From: UBA7239 sp964509075
GTDB lineage: Bacteria; Pseudomonadota; Gammaproteobacteria; Pseudomonadales; UBA7239
Length of the DNA stretch: 64,000 bases
Direction: 5' to 3'
Assembly (NCBI GenBank): GCA_964509075.1
Contig: CAZDWC010000006.1
Coordinates: 62,001-126,000 of the forward strand
Under the pieces are notes generated by a model. It saw only the letters and a list, made by a program, of their open reading frames with translations, had not been told where the DNA came from and did not search any database. Position numbers and translations under genes: made by a program. Positions within the stretch are counted from its first letter, which is position 1. Every line of letters starts with the position of its first letter. Positions 53,328 to 62,306 of this stretch are shown piece after piece.

Positions 53328-54200
53328 TCAGAGAATTTCCAGCAGCCGATCCAATTCGCTCAACTCGTCGGTCGCTGAGCACAGGAATACTTCCTCGCAG
53401 CCAGTGGCGGCAATTTCTGCCAGCGTGTCCTTGATGGCGAACTTGTCGAAATTCTTCATGCTGTTGGCCACAGGCTTGGCAATGCCGTCGCCCAGTACTT
53501 TCAGGTAGTCGTACACGTATTCCTTCATCTTGCGTTCGCCGTCATCCGCCAGGCAGTACCAGAAGCCGCCCACTTTCTGCGGAGCAGTAGTACGGCCTGC
53601 TTCCTGCCAGGCTTTTTCCGCCATATTGAAGAAACCTGCGGTTTCGGCAGCGGAGCCGCCCATGGAAAAGGAATACACACCGTCTGCCCAATGCGCTGCG
53701 CGTGCCGTGGCTTTGGGGCCCATGACGCCGGCGAGTATCGGCGGGCCGCCGGCTTGTACCGGTGTCGGGCCAACAGGATCGGCGCCTTCGAATGGCGCGT
53801 TGCCGGCCCAGATGTTTTTCATGATCGCGATCTGCTCATCCTGACGCTCGTGGCGTTTGCCGAAGTCGGCGCCGACGGCTTTGTAATCCACTTCGCGTCC
53901 GCCTACGCCGACGGTGACAGTGACGCGCCCGTTGGAGAGTAAATCAAGCGTGGCAATTTCTTTCGCGGCCCACACGGCCGAGTGCATCGGCAATACATAA
54001 AGGGATGGCACAATGCGCACGCGTTCAGTGACGGCTGCGGCAAAGGCGAGGGTGTTGCGCATTTCCAGCGTGTAACCGGTGATGCGTTCGCCGCAGGACA
54101 GGCTGTGGAATGGGCCCTGCTCGATGCGTGCACACCAGTCGAGAATCGTCTGGCGCGTGATGGTTTTTTTCATGTAGGGCAGACAGATACTGATCTTCAT
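53328..54200 (-). CDS. LLM-class flavin/F420-dependent oxidoreductase
   Basis: A 290-residue luciferase-like monooxygenase barrel. It shows MKISICLPYM, ERVRIVPSLYVLPMHSAVWAAKEIATLDLLSNGRVTVTVGVG, KRHERQDEQIAIMKNIWAG, PPILAGVMGPKATARAAHWADGVYSF, and a C-terminal EIAATGCEEVFL. The A-S-L-Y-V-LP..H block is typical of F420-type members (TIGR03619-like), but cofactor choice between FMN and F420 cannot be proved here. It is the first gene of the minus-strand accessory set. Confidence 0.87.
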   Translation of the reverse strand: MKISICLPYMKKTITRQTILDWCARIEQGPFHSLSCGERITGYTLEMRNTLAFAAAVTERVRIVPSLYVLPMHSAVWAAKEIATLDLLSNGRVTVTVGVGGREVDYKAVGADFGKRHERQDEQIAIMKNIWAGNAPFEGADPVGPTPVQAGGPPILAGVMGPKATARAAHWADGVYSFSMGGSAAETAGFFNMAEKAWQEAGRTTAPQKVGGFWYCLADDGERKMKEYVYDYLKVLGDGIAKPVANSMKNFDKFAIKDTLAEIAATGCEEVFLCSATDELSELDRLLEIL

Positions 54201-54325
54201 GCGCGACCTCGTTGTGTTTGTTTGATGTTATGGCGTGAAAGTGATTGTCTGCGCATTGCGCGCGCCGGCCTATGGCGACTAGCACGGGTAGGCAAGTGCG
54301 GGTGAGTCTGCTACAGGTGCAGTGT

Positions 54326-55033
54326 TCAGTCGAGTTTTTCCAGATATTCCTGCCCGCCGAGACGGCGCATGTTCGATAGTATCCATTGCTGGCGTCCGCG
54401 TATGTAAGCGCTGGGTTTGTCTACCTGATAGACATGCGGGTTGGGCAGGACAGCGGCAAGCAGTGCCGCTTCGGGTGCGCGCAATTGCGCGGCGGGTTTG
54501 TGGAAGAAATACTGGGCTGCTGCATCGACACCGTAAATGCCGTCTCCAAATTCGACAATGTTCAGGTAGATTTCAAGAATGCGTTGCTTGGGCCACAGGC
54601 ATTCAATCAACACGGTGAAATAGGCTTCCAGTCCTTTGCGCAACCAGCTGCGACCATCCCACAAAAACAGGTTTTTCGCAGTTTGTTGTGAGATGGTTGA
54701 GGCGCCGCGCATTCTGCCGTGTTTTTTTTGCGCCTGTTTCTGGTTGTACTGTATGGCTTTTTCAATTGCCTGCCAGTCAAATCCCGAGTGAGCTGCAAAC
54801 AACTGGTCTTCCGCCGCAACGACGGCAACACCCATCACCGGAGCGATCTTCTCCAGCGGTACCCAATGGTAGTGACGGTGGTAATCGCCATCAAAAAACA
54901 GTGATGCCATCCGCCGCTCGATCATGAGCCCGGAAGTCAGTGGGGGGATTACTCGCAGCATCAATACCAGCAGTGCGCTGCCGACAACGAAAAAGACTAC
55001 GAAACGCAGCAGGCTGCGAGTCAGTTTAGGCAT
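54326..55033 (-). CDS. mtgA: Monofunctional biosynthetic peptidoglycan transglycosylase
   Basis: Polymerises lipid II into glycan strands at the inner membrane. The 235 residues have one N-terminal membrane span (about 8-30) and a GT51 domain with catalytic E75 (VVAAEDQLFAAHSGFD). MRGASTISQQTAKNLFLW, KGLEAYFTVLIECLWPKQRILEIYLNIVEFG and AALLAAVLPNP follow. No transpeptidase domain. It is two bases downstream of the DUF1329 gene on the same strand. Confidence 0.95.
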   Translation of the reverse strand: MPKLTRSLLRFVVFFVVGSALLVLMLRVIPPLTSGLMIERRMASLFFDGDYHRHYHWVPLEKIAPVMGVAVVAAEDQLFAAHSGFDWQAIEKAIQYNQKQAQKKHGRMRGASTISQQTAKNLFLWDGRSWLRKGLEAYFTVLIECLWPKQRILEIYLNIVEFGDGIYGVDAAAQYFFHKPAAQLRAPEAALLAAVLPNPHVYQVDKPSAYIRGRQQWILSNMRRLGGQEYLEKLD

Positions 55034-55035
55034 GT

Positions 55036-56409
55036 TCAGCGTTTGCCGACCATGCGCAGGTTGGAAGGCGTGAAGTAGCCTTCCGGCCAGCCTTCGCTCG
55101 CCACGCGCGGCGGGCCGGACATTTCATTGACCAGGTTGTTGGCCTGATAGGCTTTCTGGCGCAGGTCGTGATAGATCTCCACACGCGGCCCCATGCCGGG
55201 CATGTCGTACAGGTTGACGAAGCTGCGCATATTGGTGCGGAACAGCTTGCCCTGGCGGTCGTAATTGTCGGCGAGCAATCCGGCCCAGCTGTCTTCATCG
55301 AGAAACAAACGGCGCTTGCCGTAGATATGCATATCACCCGGTTTCAGTTCGCCGACCACCACCCAGCAGCGGTGCAGTTCATAGCGCATGGCATCCGGAT
55401 TCAGGTGGTGCGGCGTCAACAACTGCGCGTATTTCATGGTGGGATCATCCAGCGCATTGTTGTTGTAGGGTACATAAATCTCGCGCATCGGCTCCATTTT
55501 CCAGGTGAAGCGATTGGTGGCGCCGATGAACATCAATGCGTCATCCACCGTGCGCAAGCCGCCGGGGCCGTCGGGGAAATCGTAGGCGATAGTCGGGGCG
55601 CGTCGTACACGACGCGTACCGGGCAGATATTGCCAGGCATTGCGCGGCGACTGCGTGAGGTCTGCGTACTCGTGCACCAGCACAACCTTGCCTTTTTCAC
55701 GGGCGGGTGCGGTCAACAGAATCATCACCTGTGCAGTCATGCCGGAAAATTTGTCGCGGGAAACTTTTTCATCAAACGGCTCGAAGTAGCGATCTTCCTG
55801 TCGCGCCCACAGTTGTGTTTCACCATTGGTATAGACAGTGGCAATGTTGATCTCGCCGAAAGACGCCGCCATGTTCGGGGAAAACTGGCTGTTCCAGATT
55901 AGCTCCTGCCCATTGGCCGGAAATGGAAACGGCGTGGAAGCGAAGCTGCCGGTAACGCCATTGCCATTGGCCACCAGCTGGGCAGACAAGGCGTTGAGTT
56001 TTACATTCTCGTGGATGAAATCGCTGTAGCGGGTGTCGCGTTTGCTCGGATAGACCGGCATGCGGAAGCTGTCGGGATAGGTTTCGAACAGGGCGACCTG
56101 GCCTTCCGTCAGGTGATCGAGGTGTTGCTGGTAGTTTTGCGCGGTAATGACAAAGAGCGGCTTTTCGTCGGCATAGGCCGATGGATAAAAGCTGCCGGTG
56201 CCCTTGTAGTGCACATGCGCAGGCGCGCCGAGAATCTTGCCTGTGTAAGGCGGAATGCTGCCGTCGGCATTGCCCTTGGGGTTGGCGCCCATCGGCGTCA
56301 GTTCACGGCCCAGTTTCGCGGCATTTTCCGGGGTGGTGGCCGACAGCGCAGATCCGGCCAGCAACAGGGCACATGCGCCTGTACGCCACCAATGCCTGTG
56401 CCACTTCAT
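55036..56409 (-). CDS. DUF1329 domain-containing exported protein
   Basis: A 457-residue protein with a Sec signal peptide (1-24, cut after SALSA). It carries the DUF1329 features: LGRELTPMGANPKGNADGSIPPYTG near the mature N-terminus, NAWQYLPGTRRVRRAPTIAYDFPDGPGGLRTVDDALMF, then WKM and RYELHRCWVVVGELKPG. These proteins have a LolA/LolB-like fold and are often found with DUF1302 outer-membrane partners in lipid-transport loci, but no such partner is here. ATG 56409 is preferred over 56442 because AAGGAG is six bases upstream. The oxidative set downstream on the same strand may be related (inference). Confidence 0.88.
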   Translation of the reverse strand: MKWHRHWWRTGACALLLAGSALSATTPENAAKLGRELTPMGANPKGNADGSIPPYTGKILGAPAHVHYKGTGSFYPSAYADEKPLFVITAQNYQQHLDHLTEGQVALFETYPDSFRMPVYPSKRDTRYSDFIHENVKLNALSAQLVANGNGVTGSFASTPFPFPANGQELIWNSQFSPNMAASFGEINIATVYTNGETQLWARQEDRYFEPFDEKVSRDKFSGMTAQVMILLTAPAREKGKVVLVHEYADLTQSPRNAWQYLPGTRRVRRAPTIAYDFPDGPGGLRTVDDALMFIGATNRFTWKMEPMREIYVPYNNNALDDPTMKYAQLLTPHHLNPDAMRYELHRCWVVVGELKPGDMHIYGKRRLFLDEDSWAGLLADNYDRQGKLFRTNMRSFVNLYDMPGMGPRVEIYHDLRQKAYQANNLVNEMSGPPRVASEGWPEGYFTPSNLRMVGKR

Positions 56410-56495
56410 CGACTGCTCCTTCCGATTTCGCCTTCGTTTCAAGTATGAACGTTTTTGCTGTTATGCCAAGTGCGTATTACAAAAGACGCGAGAGA

Positions 56496-56990
56496 TCAGG
56501 GATTGCTCAGCTCTTGCAGCTCACGTTGCAGGGCAGGATCGCCGCCGGCCACAGAAAGCCCGCGCAGCGCCATCTGGCGGGAGCGACTGATATCGCCTTG
56601 CTCGCGGTAGATACGCGCCAGCTCCAGATAGCTGTAGCCCTGTCGCGGTTCCAGTGTTTGTGCGCGTTCGGCCAGGGTCTGGGCGCGGGCATAGTTGCCT
56701 GCTGCGCGCGCCTGTGCGGCTTGTTGCAGCAGGCTGGCGGCGCCGCTGTTGCTGGAGGTGCGCGGTTGCGAGCCGGTGTCGTCAGGGTAGTGTGCAGAGG
56801 GTCTTTGTGCGGAAGCTGGGGCCGGGCGGTGCATTTCCTGAATCGGTACGGGCCTGCGCTGGCTGCTGGCGCTGACCTGGCCGGATTGGGTGCTGACTGC
56901 ACAGCCGCTGGTGAGCAGCAGACTGGAGACGAGCACGCCGGGGATCCATGCAGCACGCAGGTTTGGGATCTGTATTTTCTGCAAGAACAC
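56496..56990 (-). CDS. TPR lipoprotein, LpoP-like PBP1b activator
   Basis: A 164-residue outer-membrane lipoprotein candidate. Its hydrophobic signal is followed by a lipobox LTSGC with C30. A proline/serine-rich linker (about 40-85) and a TPR-like helical C-terminus (about 88-160, AARAAGNYARAQTLAERAQTLEP, YSYLELARIYREQGDISRSRQMAL) follow. The GTG start at 56990 is chosen because GGAGA overlaps the mrcB stop with five bases of spacing. LpoP of Pseudomonas has this design and activates PBP1b from a neighbouring gene. Function here is inferred from that context. Confidence 0.8.
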   Translation of the reverse strand: MFLQKIQIPNLRAAWIPGVLVSSLLLTSGCAVSTQSGQVSASSQRRPVPIQEMHRPAPASAQRPSAHYPDDTGSQPRTSSNSGAASLLQQAAQARAAGNYARAQTLAERAQTLEPRQGYSYLELARIYREQGDISRSRQMALRGLSVAGGDPALQRELQELSNP

Positions 56991-56992
56991 GT

Positions 56993-59311
56993 TTATCTCC
57001 CGAAAATATTGTTGAGCCACGAACTGCTGCGCCCGCCACAGGGCACGTAGTCCGGCTGCACGCCGCGCCGGTCGATGGGCATGCGGCGGCTGCCGGTGCA
57101 GCCTTCATCTGTGCGGTTGCCACTGCTGCGGTCTATCCACTGCCAGTCGATATTCTGGTGAGTGGGTGATTCCAGCGATTGGTTGGGTAGCGCCAGCATC
57201 AGATTGCTCCAGATCGGCAGGGCGCCGAGTGCACCGGTCAGTGGCGTCTTGCCATTGTCATCCCGCCCCACCCACACCACGGCATTGTAGTTGGCGGAAA
57301 AGCCGGCAAACCAGCTGTCGCGCATGTCGTCGGTGGTGCCGGTCTTGCCGGCCAGGCGCAGGCCGAAGGGGAAGCGGTCATAAGCGACTTTGGCCGTGCC
57401 TTCGCGCAATACTGCCTCCATGGCGTAGCGAATGATCTGGATCTGGGCAGGGTCAAACTGCTGTTGCATTTCCAGCCCGTAGCGCTTGATGGGTTTGCCG
57501 TCAGCTGTGTAGACGTCGTGGATGGCGCGCAGTGGCAGCGCAAAGCCGTCGGCAGGGATGATCTGGTACAAGCCGGCGACTTCCAGCGGCGAGATGCCGC
57601 CGGCACCGAGCAGTTGCGACGGCACTTCGTCCAGCGGTGCCTGTACGCCGGCGCGGCGCAAGACGTCGATCAATTTGCGCACACCCACTTGCAATCCGAT
57701 GCGTGCGGTGGGCTGGTTGTAGGAGTGGGCCAGCACATCGTAAATGGCCACTTTGCCGTGGTGTTTGTGATCGTAATTTTGTGGCTGCCAGTAGCTGCCG
57801 TCTGCGTTGCGCCACTTGACCGGGTCGTCGTCCACCATGGTCGCCAGCGAATAGCGACCGGTTTCGATGGCCGACAGAAACACAAACGGCTTCAGCAGCG
57901 AGCCGACCGGCCGCCGGGCATCGACAGCGCGGTTGTAGCCGGGGAATTTTGGATTGCGGTCGCCGACCATGGCCAGGATTTCGCCATTGCCGGGATTGCT
58001 GACCACCACGGCACCTTGCAGGCTGCCATCGGCTACGGATTTGTAGGTTTTTTCCAGTTTGGCAATGCCATTCTGCAGCGACTGTTCGGCCAGCCACTGC
58101 ACTTGCGGATCGATGGTGGTGAATACCTGCAGGCCTTCCGAGAGCAGATCCTCGTCGCGGTAATCGCTTTTCAGTTGGCGATGTACCAGATCGAGAAAGG
58201 CCGGATAGACGCCGGGCCGGCTGCTGCCGTTGTCGCCCACGGCCAGCGGTTGCGCGTGGGCCCAGTCGTATTCCGCACGGCTGATGATGCCCTGGTCGAG
58301 CATGACTTCCAGTACCACGCGACGGCGCTCGGTGGCGCGCTCGGGGTGGCGCCACGGATCATAGTAGGAGGGGCCTTTGACCATGCCCGCCAGCAGGGCC
58401 ATCTGGTGCAGTTTCAGCTCTGCCAATGGTTGACGGAAAAAGTACTGGCTGGCCAGCCCGAAACCGTGGATGGCGCGGCTGCCTTCCTGGCCCAGATAGA
58501 CTTCGTTGAGATAGGTTTCGAGGATTTCGCGCTTGCTGTAGTGCAGTTCCAGCAGCACCGACATCCACACTTCCAGCACCTTGCGCGACAGGGTGCGTTC
58601 CGAAGACAGATAGAAGTTCTTTACCAGTTGCTGGGTAATGGTGCTGCCGCCTTGCACCAGCCCGCCGGCGACAATGTTGGTCCACATGGCGCGGGCGATA
58701 CCGCGAATGGACAATCCGTGGTGATCCATGAAGTAGCGATCTTCGACGGCGACGAGACCTGCGAGCAGCACCGGTGGCGTATCGTCCAGCTTGATCAGCA
58801 GGCGATCCTCGTGGCGGCCGGGATAGAGACTGCCGATCTGCAGCGGTTCCAGCCGTACCAGTGTGACTTCCTTGTTCTGCGCATCACTGACATGCGTGAT
58901 GCCCTTGCCATCAAAATCGAGCCTGAGCCATTGCGAGGGTTCGGGTTGGTCGGCAAAGTTGAAGCCGCGTGTCTTCAATTCGACGCTGCTGCCAACCTGG
59001 TGATATTGACCGGGTTTGGCGATGGCCTCGGCCTGCTGGTAGCCGAGTACACGCAGGGCATCGGTGAGGCCTTTGGCAGAGAACGGCTGGCCGGGATACA
59101 GCTCCAGCGGGCGCGCATAAACCTTGGCGGGAATGGCCCACTTGCGTCCCTCGAATTTCTCCCGCACCAGCGAATCCACATAGATGGAGCCGAGCAGAAT
59201 GGCAGGGATGATGACCAGCAGGCACTTGAGGGCGAATATCAGCAGCGCGCGCCACCAGCGTGGGCCTGTGGTACGTGGGCGTCGGGATGAGGAGCGGGGG
59301 CGTTTCGGCAT
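56993..59311 (-). CDS. mrcB: Penicillin-binding protein 1b (bifunctional)
   Basis: Polymerises and cross-links peptidoglycan. The 772 residues comprise a short basic cytoplasmic tail and a membrane span (about 22-45), a UB2H-like domain (about 55-150), a GT51 domain with E190 (VAVEDRYFMDHHG, GGSTITQQLVKNFYL), and a transpeptidase with S471 (RPVGSLLKPFVF), SYN (HSYNQP) and KTGTTDD motifs. The tail SSGNRTDEGCTG is short. The stop overlaps the ribosome-binding site of the LpoP-like gene, so the two are probably one operon. Confidence 0.96.
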   Translation of the reverse strand: MPKRPRSSSRRPRTTGPRWWRALLIFALKCLLVIIPAILLGSIYVDSLVREKFEGRKWAIPAKVYARPLELYPGQPFSAKGLTDALRVLGYQQAEAIAKPGQYHQVGSSVELKTRGFNFADQPEPSQWLRLDFDGKGITHVSDAQNKEVTLVRLEPLQIGSLYPGRHEDRLLIKLDDTPPVLLAGLVAVEDRYFMDHHGLSIRGIARAMWTNIVAGGLVQGGSTITQQLVKNFYLSSERTLSRKVLEVWMSVLLELHYSKREILETYLNEVYLGQEGSRAIHGFGLASQYFFRQPLAELKLHQMALLAGMVKGPSYYDPWRHPERATERRRVVLEVMLDQGIISRAEYDWAHAQPLAVGDNGSSRPGVYPAFLDLVHRQLKSDYRDEDLLSEGLQVFTTIDPQVQWLAEQSLQNGIAKLEKTYKSVADGSLQGAVVVSNPGNGEILAMVGDRNPKFPGYNRAVDARRPVGSLLKPFVFLSAIETGRYSLATMVDDDPVKWRNADGSYWQPQNYDHKHHGKVAIYDVLAHSYNQPTARIGLQVGVRKLIDVLRRAGVQAPLDEVPSQLLGAGGISPLEVAGLYQIIPADGFALPLRAIHDVYTADGKPIKRYGLEMQQQFDPAQIQIIRYAMEAVLREGTAKVAYDRFPFGLRLAGKTGTTDDMRDSWFAGFSANYNAVVWVGRDDNGKTPLTGALGALPIWSNLMLALPNQSLESPTHQNIDWQWIDRSSGNRTDEGCTGSRRMPIDRRGVQPDYVPCGGRSSSWLNNIFGR

Positions 59312-59416
59312 CGCGCCAGTGTACGCAGGGCTTGGTTGCAGGCAAGGGGTTTGTGACAGGCAGGGCTTTTGTCATGGATAATGCGCGCACTTTTTTCCAG
59401 GCAACAGGGCAAAGGC

Positions 59417-60412
59417 ATGACTTATCACATCTACGGCATAGGCGCGGCATTGGTAGACACCGAAATTGATGTCAGCGACGCCGATCTGGCACAGCTGGGC
59501 ATCGACAAGGGCGTGATGACGCTGGTGGATGCTGCGCGCCAGCAGGAGTTGATCCAGTATCTGTCTACTCATATCACGCATGCCAAACGCGCCAGCGGCG
59601 GCAGCGCGGCCAACTCCATCATCGCTGCCAGCTACTTTGGCGCAAAAGCGTTTTATTCCTGCAAGGTGGCAGCGGATGACAACGGCGATTTCTATTTGCG
59701 CGACATGGTCAATGCCGGCGTGGCCTGCAATAAGAATGACCGCGGCAACGATGGTGAGACGGGGAAATGTCTGGTGCTGATCACGCCGGATGCAGAGCGT
59801 ACGATGCTCACACATCTCGGCATCAGTGAAACCTTGTGCCGAAACATGCTCGATCACGATGCGATAGCGCGCTCGCAATTCGCCTACATTGAAGGTTATC
59901 TGGTGACATCACCCACTGGTCGTGCGGCGGCCATTGAGTTGCGTGAAACGGCAGAGAAACACGGTGTGAAAACCGCGCTGTCACTGTCGGATCCGGGTAT
60001 GGTCGAATTTTTTGGCGACGGCCTGCGTGAAATGCTGGGCAGTGGTGTGGATTTGCTGTTCTGCAATGAACACGAAGCGCAGGGCTTTACCGCAACTCAT
60101 GATACGCACTCTGCAGCGGCGGCACTGAAACAGTATGCCAAAACTTTTGCTATCACCTGTGGCTCTCGTGGTGCGTTGGTGTTTGATGGCGCAGAACTGC
60201 ACGAGATTGCACCGCATGCCGTGAAGGCCGTGGATACCAATGGCGCGGGGGATATGTTTGCCGGTGCGTTCCTGTACGCGATCACGCATGGCTATTCGTA
60301 TCGCGATGCCGGCTGCCTTGCCAGTCGCGCTTCAGCTGAGGTCGTCAAAAATTACGGGCCCCGCTTGCCCGCGGCGCATCACGCGGTGCTTCGTGCCGAA
60401 GTGTTGGGTTGA
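59417..60412 (+). CDS. PfkB-family carbohydrate/adenosine kinase
   Basis: A 331-residue ribokinase-fold kinase. It has YGIGAALVDTEIDV, the PfkB motif-1 region HAKRASGGSAANSIIAASYFGAKAFYSC, DAERTMLTHLG, CNEHEAQGF and the ATP-binding motif VDTNGAGDMFAGAFLYAITHG with its catalytic aspartate. The GGSAANS and AERTM patterns are those of adenosine-kinase-like members of marine and soil bacteria, but the sugar or nucleoside substrate is not proved. ATG 59417 is used because the earlier frame start precedes the conserved MTYHIYGIG. It is divergent from mrcB. Confidence 0.88.
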   Translation: MTYHIYGIGAALVDTEIDVSDADLAQLGIDKGVMTLVDAARQQELIQYLSTHITHAKRASGGSAANSIIAASYFGAKAFYSCKVAADDNGDFYLRDMVNAGVACNKNDRGNDGETGKCLVLITPDAERTMLTHLGISETLCRNMLDHDAIARSQFAYIEGYLVTSPTGRAAAIELRETAEKHGVKTALSLSDPGMVEFFGDGLREMLGSGVDLLFCNEHEAQGFTATHDTHSAAAALKQYAKTFAITCGSRGALVFDGAELHEIAPHAVKAVDTNGAGDMFAGAFLYAITHGYSYRDAGCLASRASAEVVKNYGPRLPAAHHAVLRAEVLG

Positions 60413-60424
60413 GGTGATCTGTAG

Positions 60425-60443
60425 GGGCGCGTTGCACGCGCCC
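60425..60443. repeat. GC-rich hairpin between convergent genes
   Basis: Arms GGGCGCGT (60425-60432) and ACGCGCCC (60436-60443) with a three-base loop, in the 58-base gap between the PfkB kinase and the convergent membrane protein. The stem is strong but no clear T-run follows, so it may be a weak terminator or a REP-like element. Confidence 0.6.
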
Positions 60444-60470
60444 TGATTTGTTGCGCTAATTATTGCAGCG

Positions 60471-62306
60471 CTAATTCAGGCGACGACCTTCGTAAGGATT
60501 GAGTCGCGTTTTGTACCAGCGCTGGCCAGCGGCGATGTCGACCATCAGCGTATCAAGATCGATTTTTTGCAAATCCTCGAAGCGACATTCCATGATCAGG
60601 ATGTCAGGATTGCGGAAGCGCGGCCTGTGGTGGCACGCGTTTAGCAATGGCACGGTTCTGCCACTCAGTTCGTAAGCTTGCAATGAGAGTACCAGAAAAA
60701 AATTGAGCGGCTTTTGCCAGTGAAAGTGCGCAACCAGGTCTTTCTGTATTCCGGCACGGGCGTGAAAATGTTCCAGTGCCGTCGGGTACGTGTTGCGGTC
60801 AACGCCATTGCGTGAAAAGTAGTCGATTTCTTCCAGCTGCACGCTGTCTTCTATCAGGTTGAGGCAATCTTCAAAATTCTGTGACTGCGGCAGCAGGTAC
60901 TCGAGATGACGCGGATAACTGCCGTAACCACAGCCTGCCAGCGGCCATTTGAATGTTTGCGAGAGCAGGTAATCACGGGCTTCCAGCATCGCTTCCACAT
61001 GTGCGTATTTGTCATCGTTCCGAAACGACAGCAGTTGCCGTGTCGCCGGCTTCAGCAAGGCGATTGCGCAAATGCCGGCAATCACCAGGCAGGCACTGCG
61101 GGTTGGTGTTGCGGGTCGGGGTGTGGATGTCACTGTTAACACCAAGGCAAACAGGCCGAATTGCACGGGAAAATAGGTGTGGCCCGGTGTCATGGCCATG
61201 GCGATGCCGGCAAACCAGGCGATGTAAAGCAGTGATGCAAGACAGAAACAGGATGCCGCGCGGCCCGCAGGTGTGTGTTGCCGCCATTGTTGTACGCCTG
61301 CGGCAATTAACAACAGCATGAAAAGATAGGCGGCAATATGCCGTTCATCTGCCGGTGCATTCAGCCAGCGGTTGTAGAACTGATAATCTTTGAGCGCTTC
61401 TTCGATGAAATACAGATTTTTTTGAGCGTTGCGCAGCAAGTACTCCCAGCGATCGGTGCTGGAAAGCCACTGTGCAATGCCAGAGCCGTGATGCAGGAAA
61501 AATGCTTCTCGATAGCGTTGCCAGGCATCGCGATAATCCGTGGAGTAGGTGGAAAGTGTTTGCTGCTGATAGTAGAGCCATCCACCGAAAAAGACCGCTG
61601 CGGGCAGTAATAGCAACAGCGCAAGTGATGCTTTTTTGATTGCTCTCTGCCCTCGTGTTTCCGAAAAGAAAAACAGCAGGGACAGCAGCATGAATGCAGG
61701 CAATATCAGCAACTTTGTCAACAAACCGAAGCCGAGAAGTATACTCATGCTGCAGGCGCGTGCGCTTGTACTTTGCTGTGGATTGAATGCCTGCAGCGTT
61801 GCCAGAAAGAACAGCAGGCATGCCGTGTAATAGCCGATCAGTGAGCTGGCATCCTCGCCTTTCCCGATTATGCACAAGGCGATAAACAGCAGTGCATTCA
61901 CGCGTGGATGTGGCCAGTACTGACGTATTTGTCGCAGGCACAGGATGATTAATGACAGATTGATTAGCGTGCCGGTGATGCCGGCAACCCAGTAGGCATT
62001 GCCGAACCATTTGATCAGCAAGGCTGCGGGTAGCAGCAGCGCAGGGCCTGCGGTCAGATCCGGATTGAATGGAATTTTTTCGCTGTAGCTGGTGGCCCAG
62101 CCGTAAGCATTGAGCCAGTTCTTGGGTACGGACAAAAACATCGCATCGTCCGAAGACGGCAAGGTCTGTAGCGAATGCAGCCAGTGTGCGATGGCGAACC
62201 AGGCAAGCAGGATCAGGCTTGCTGTGGGTAGCAGGTGCCGACGTTGCAGGGCTCTCTGTAAGCCATCAGCCACGCGGGAGTTCCGTGATGCGCTCGTAGC
62301 GGCCAT
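60471..62306 (-). CDS. GT39-like integral membrane glycosyltransferase candidate
   Basis: A 611-residue membrane protein with roughly eleven hydrophobic spans in the first 420 residues and a soluble C-terminal domain of about 190. An early acidic pair (LPSSDDAMFLSVPKNWL) after TM1 matches the catalytic DD/DE position of ArnT/PMT-type enzymes that use polyprenyl-phosphate sugars. That family placement rests on topology and this motif only. The ATG at 62306 overlaps the preceding binding-protein gene by 41 bases; a GTG at 62273 would cut this to a few bases. No other surface-sugar genes are nearby. Confidence 0.6.
   Translation of the reverse strand: MAATSASRNSRVADGLQRALQRRHLLPTASLILLAWFAIAHWLHSLQTLPSSDDAMFLSVPKNWLNAYGWATSYSEKIPFNPDLTAGPALLLPAALLIKWFGNAYWVAGITGTLINLSLIILCLRQIRQYWPHPRVNALLFIALCIIGKGEDASSLIGYYTACLLFFLATLQAFNPQQSTSARACSMSILLGFGLLTKLLILPAFMLLSLLFFFSETRGQRAIKKASLALLLLLPAAVFFGGWLYYQQQTLSTYSTDYRDAWQRYREAFFLHHGSGIAQWLSSTDRWEYLLRNAQKNLYFIEEALKDYQFYNRWLNAPADERHIAAYLFMLLLIAAGVQQWRQHTPAGRAASCFCLASLLYIAWFAGIAMAMTPGHTYFPVQFGLFALVLTVTSTPRPATPTRSACLVIAGICAIALLKPATRQLLSFRNDDKYAHVEAMLEARDYLLSQTFKWPLAGCGYGSYPRHLEYLLPQSQNFEDCLNLIEDSVQLEEIDYFSRNGVDRNTYPTALEHFHARAGIQKDLVAHFHWQKPLNFFLVLSLQAYELSGRTVPLLNACHHRPRFRNPDILIMECRFEDLQKIDLDTLMVDIAAGQRWYKTRLNPYEGRRLN

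Noticed and set aside
57464..59290. A 608-codon plus-strand frame
   Set aside because: Antisense to mrcB, whose GT51 and transpeptidase motifs are complete.
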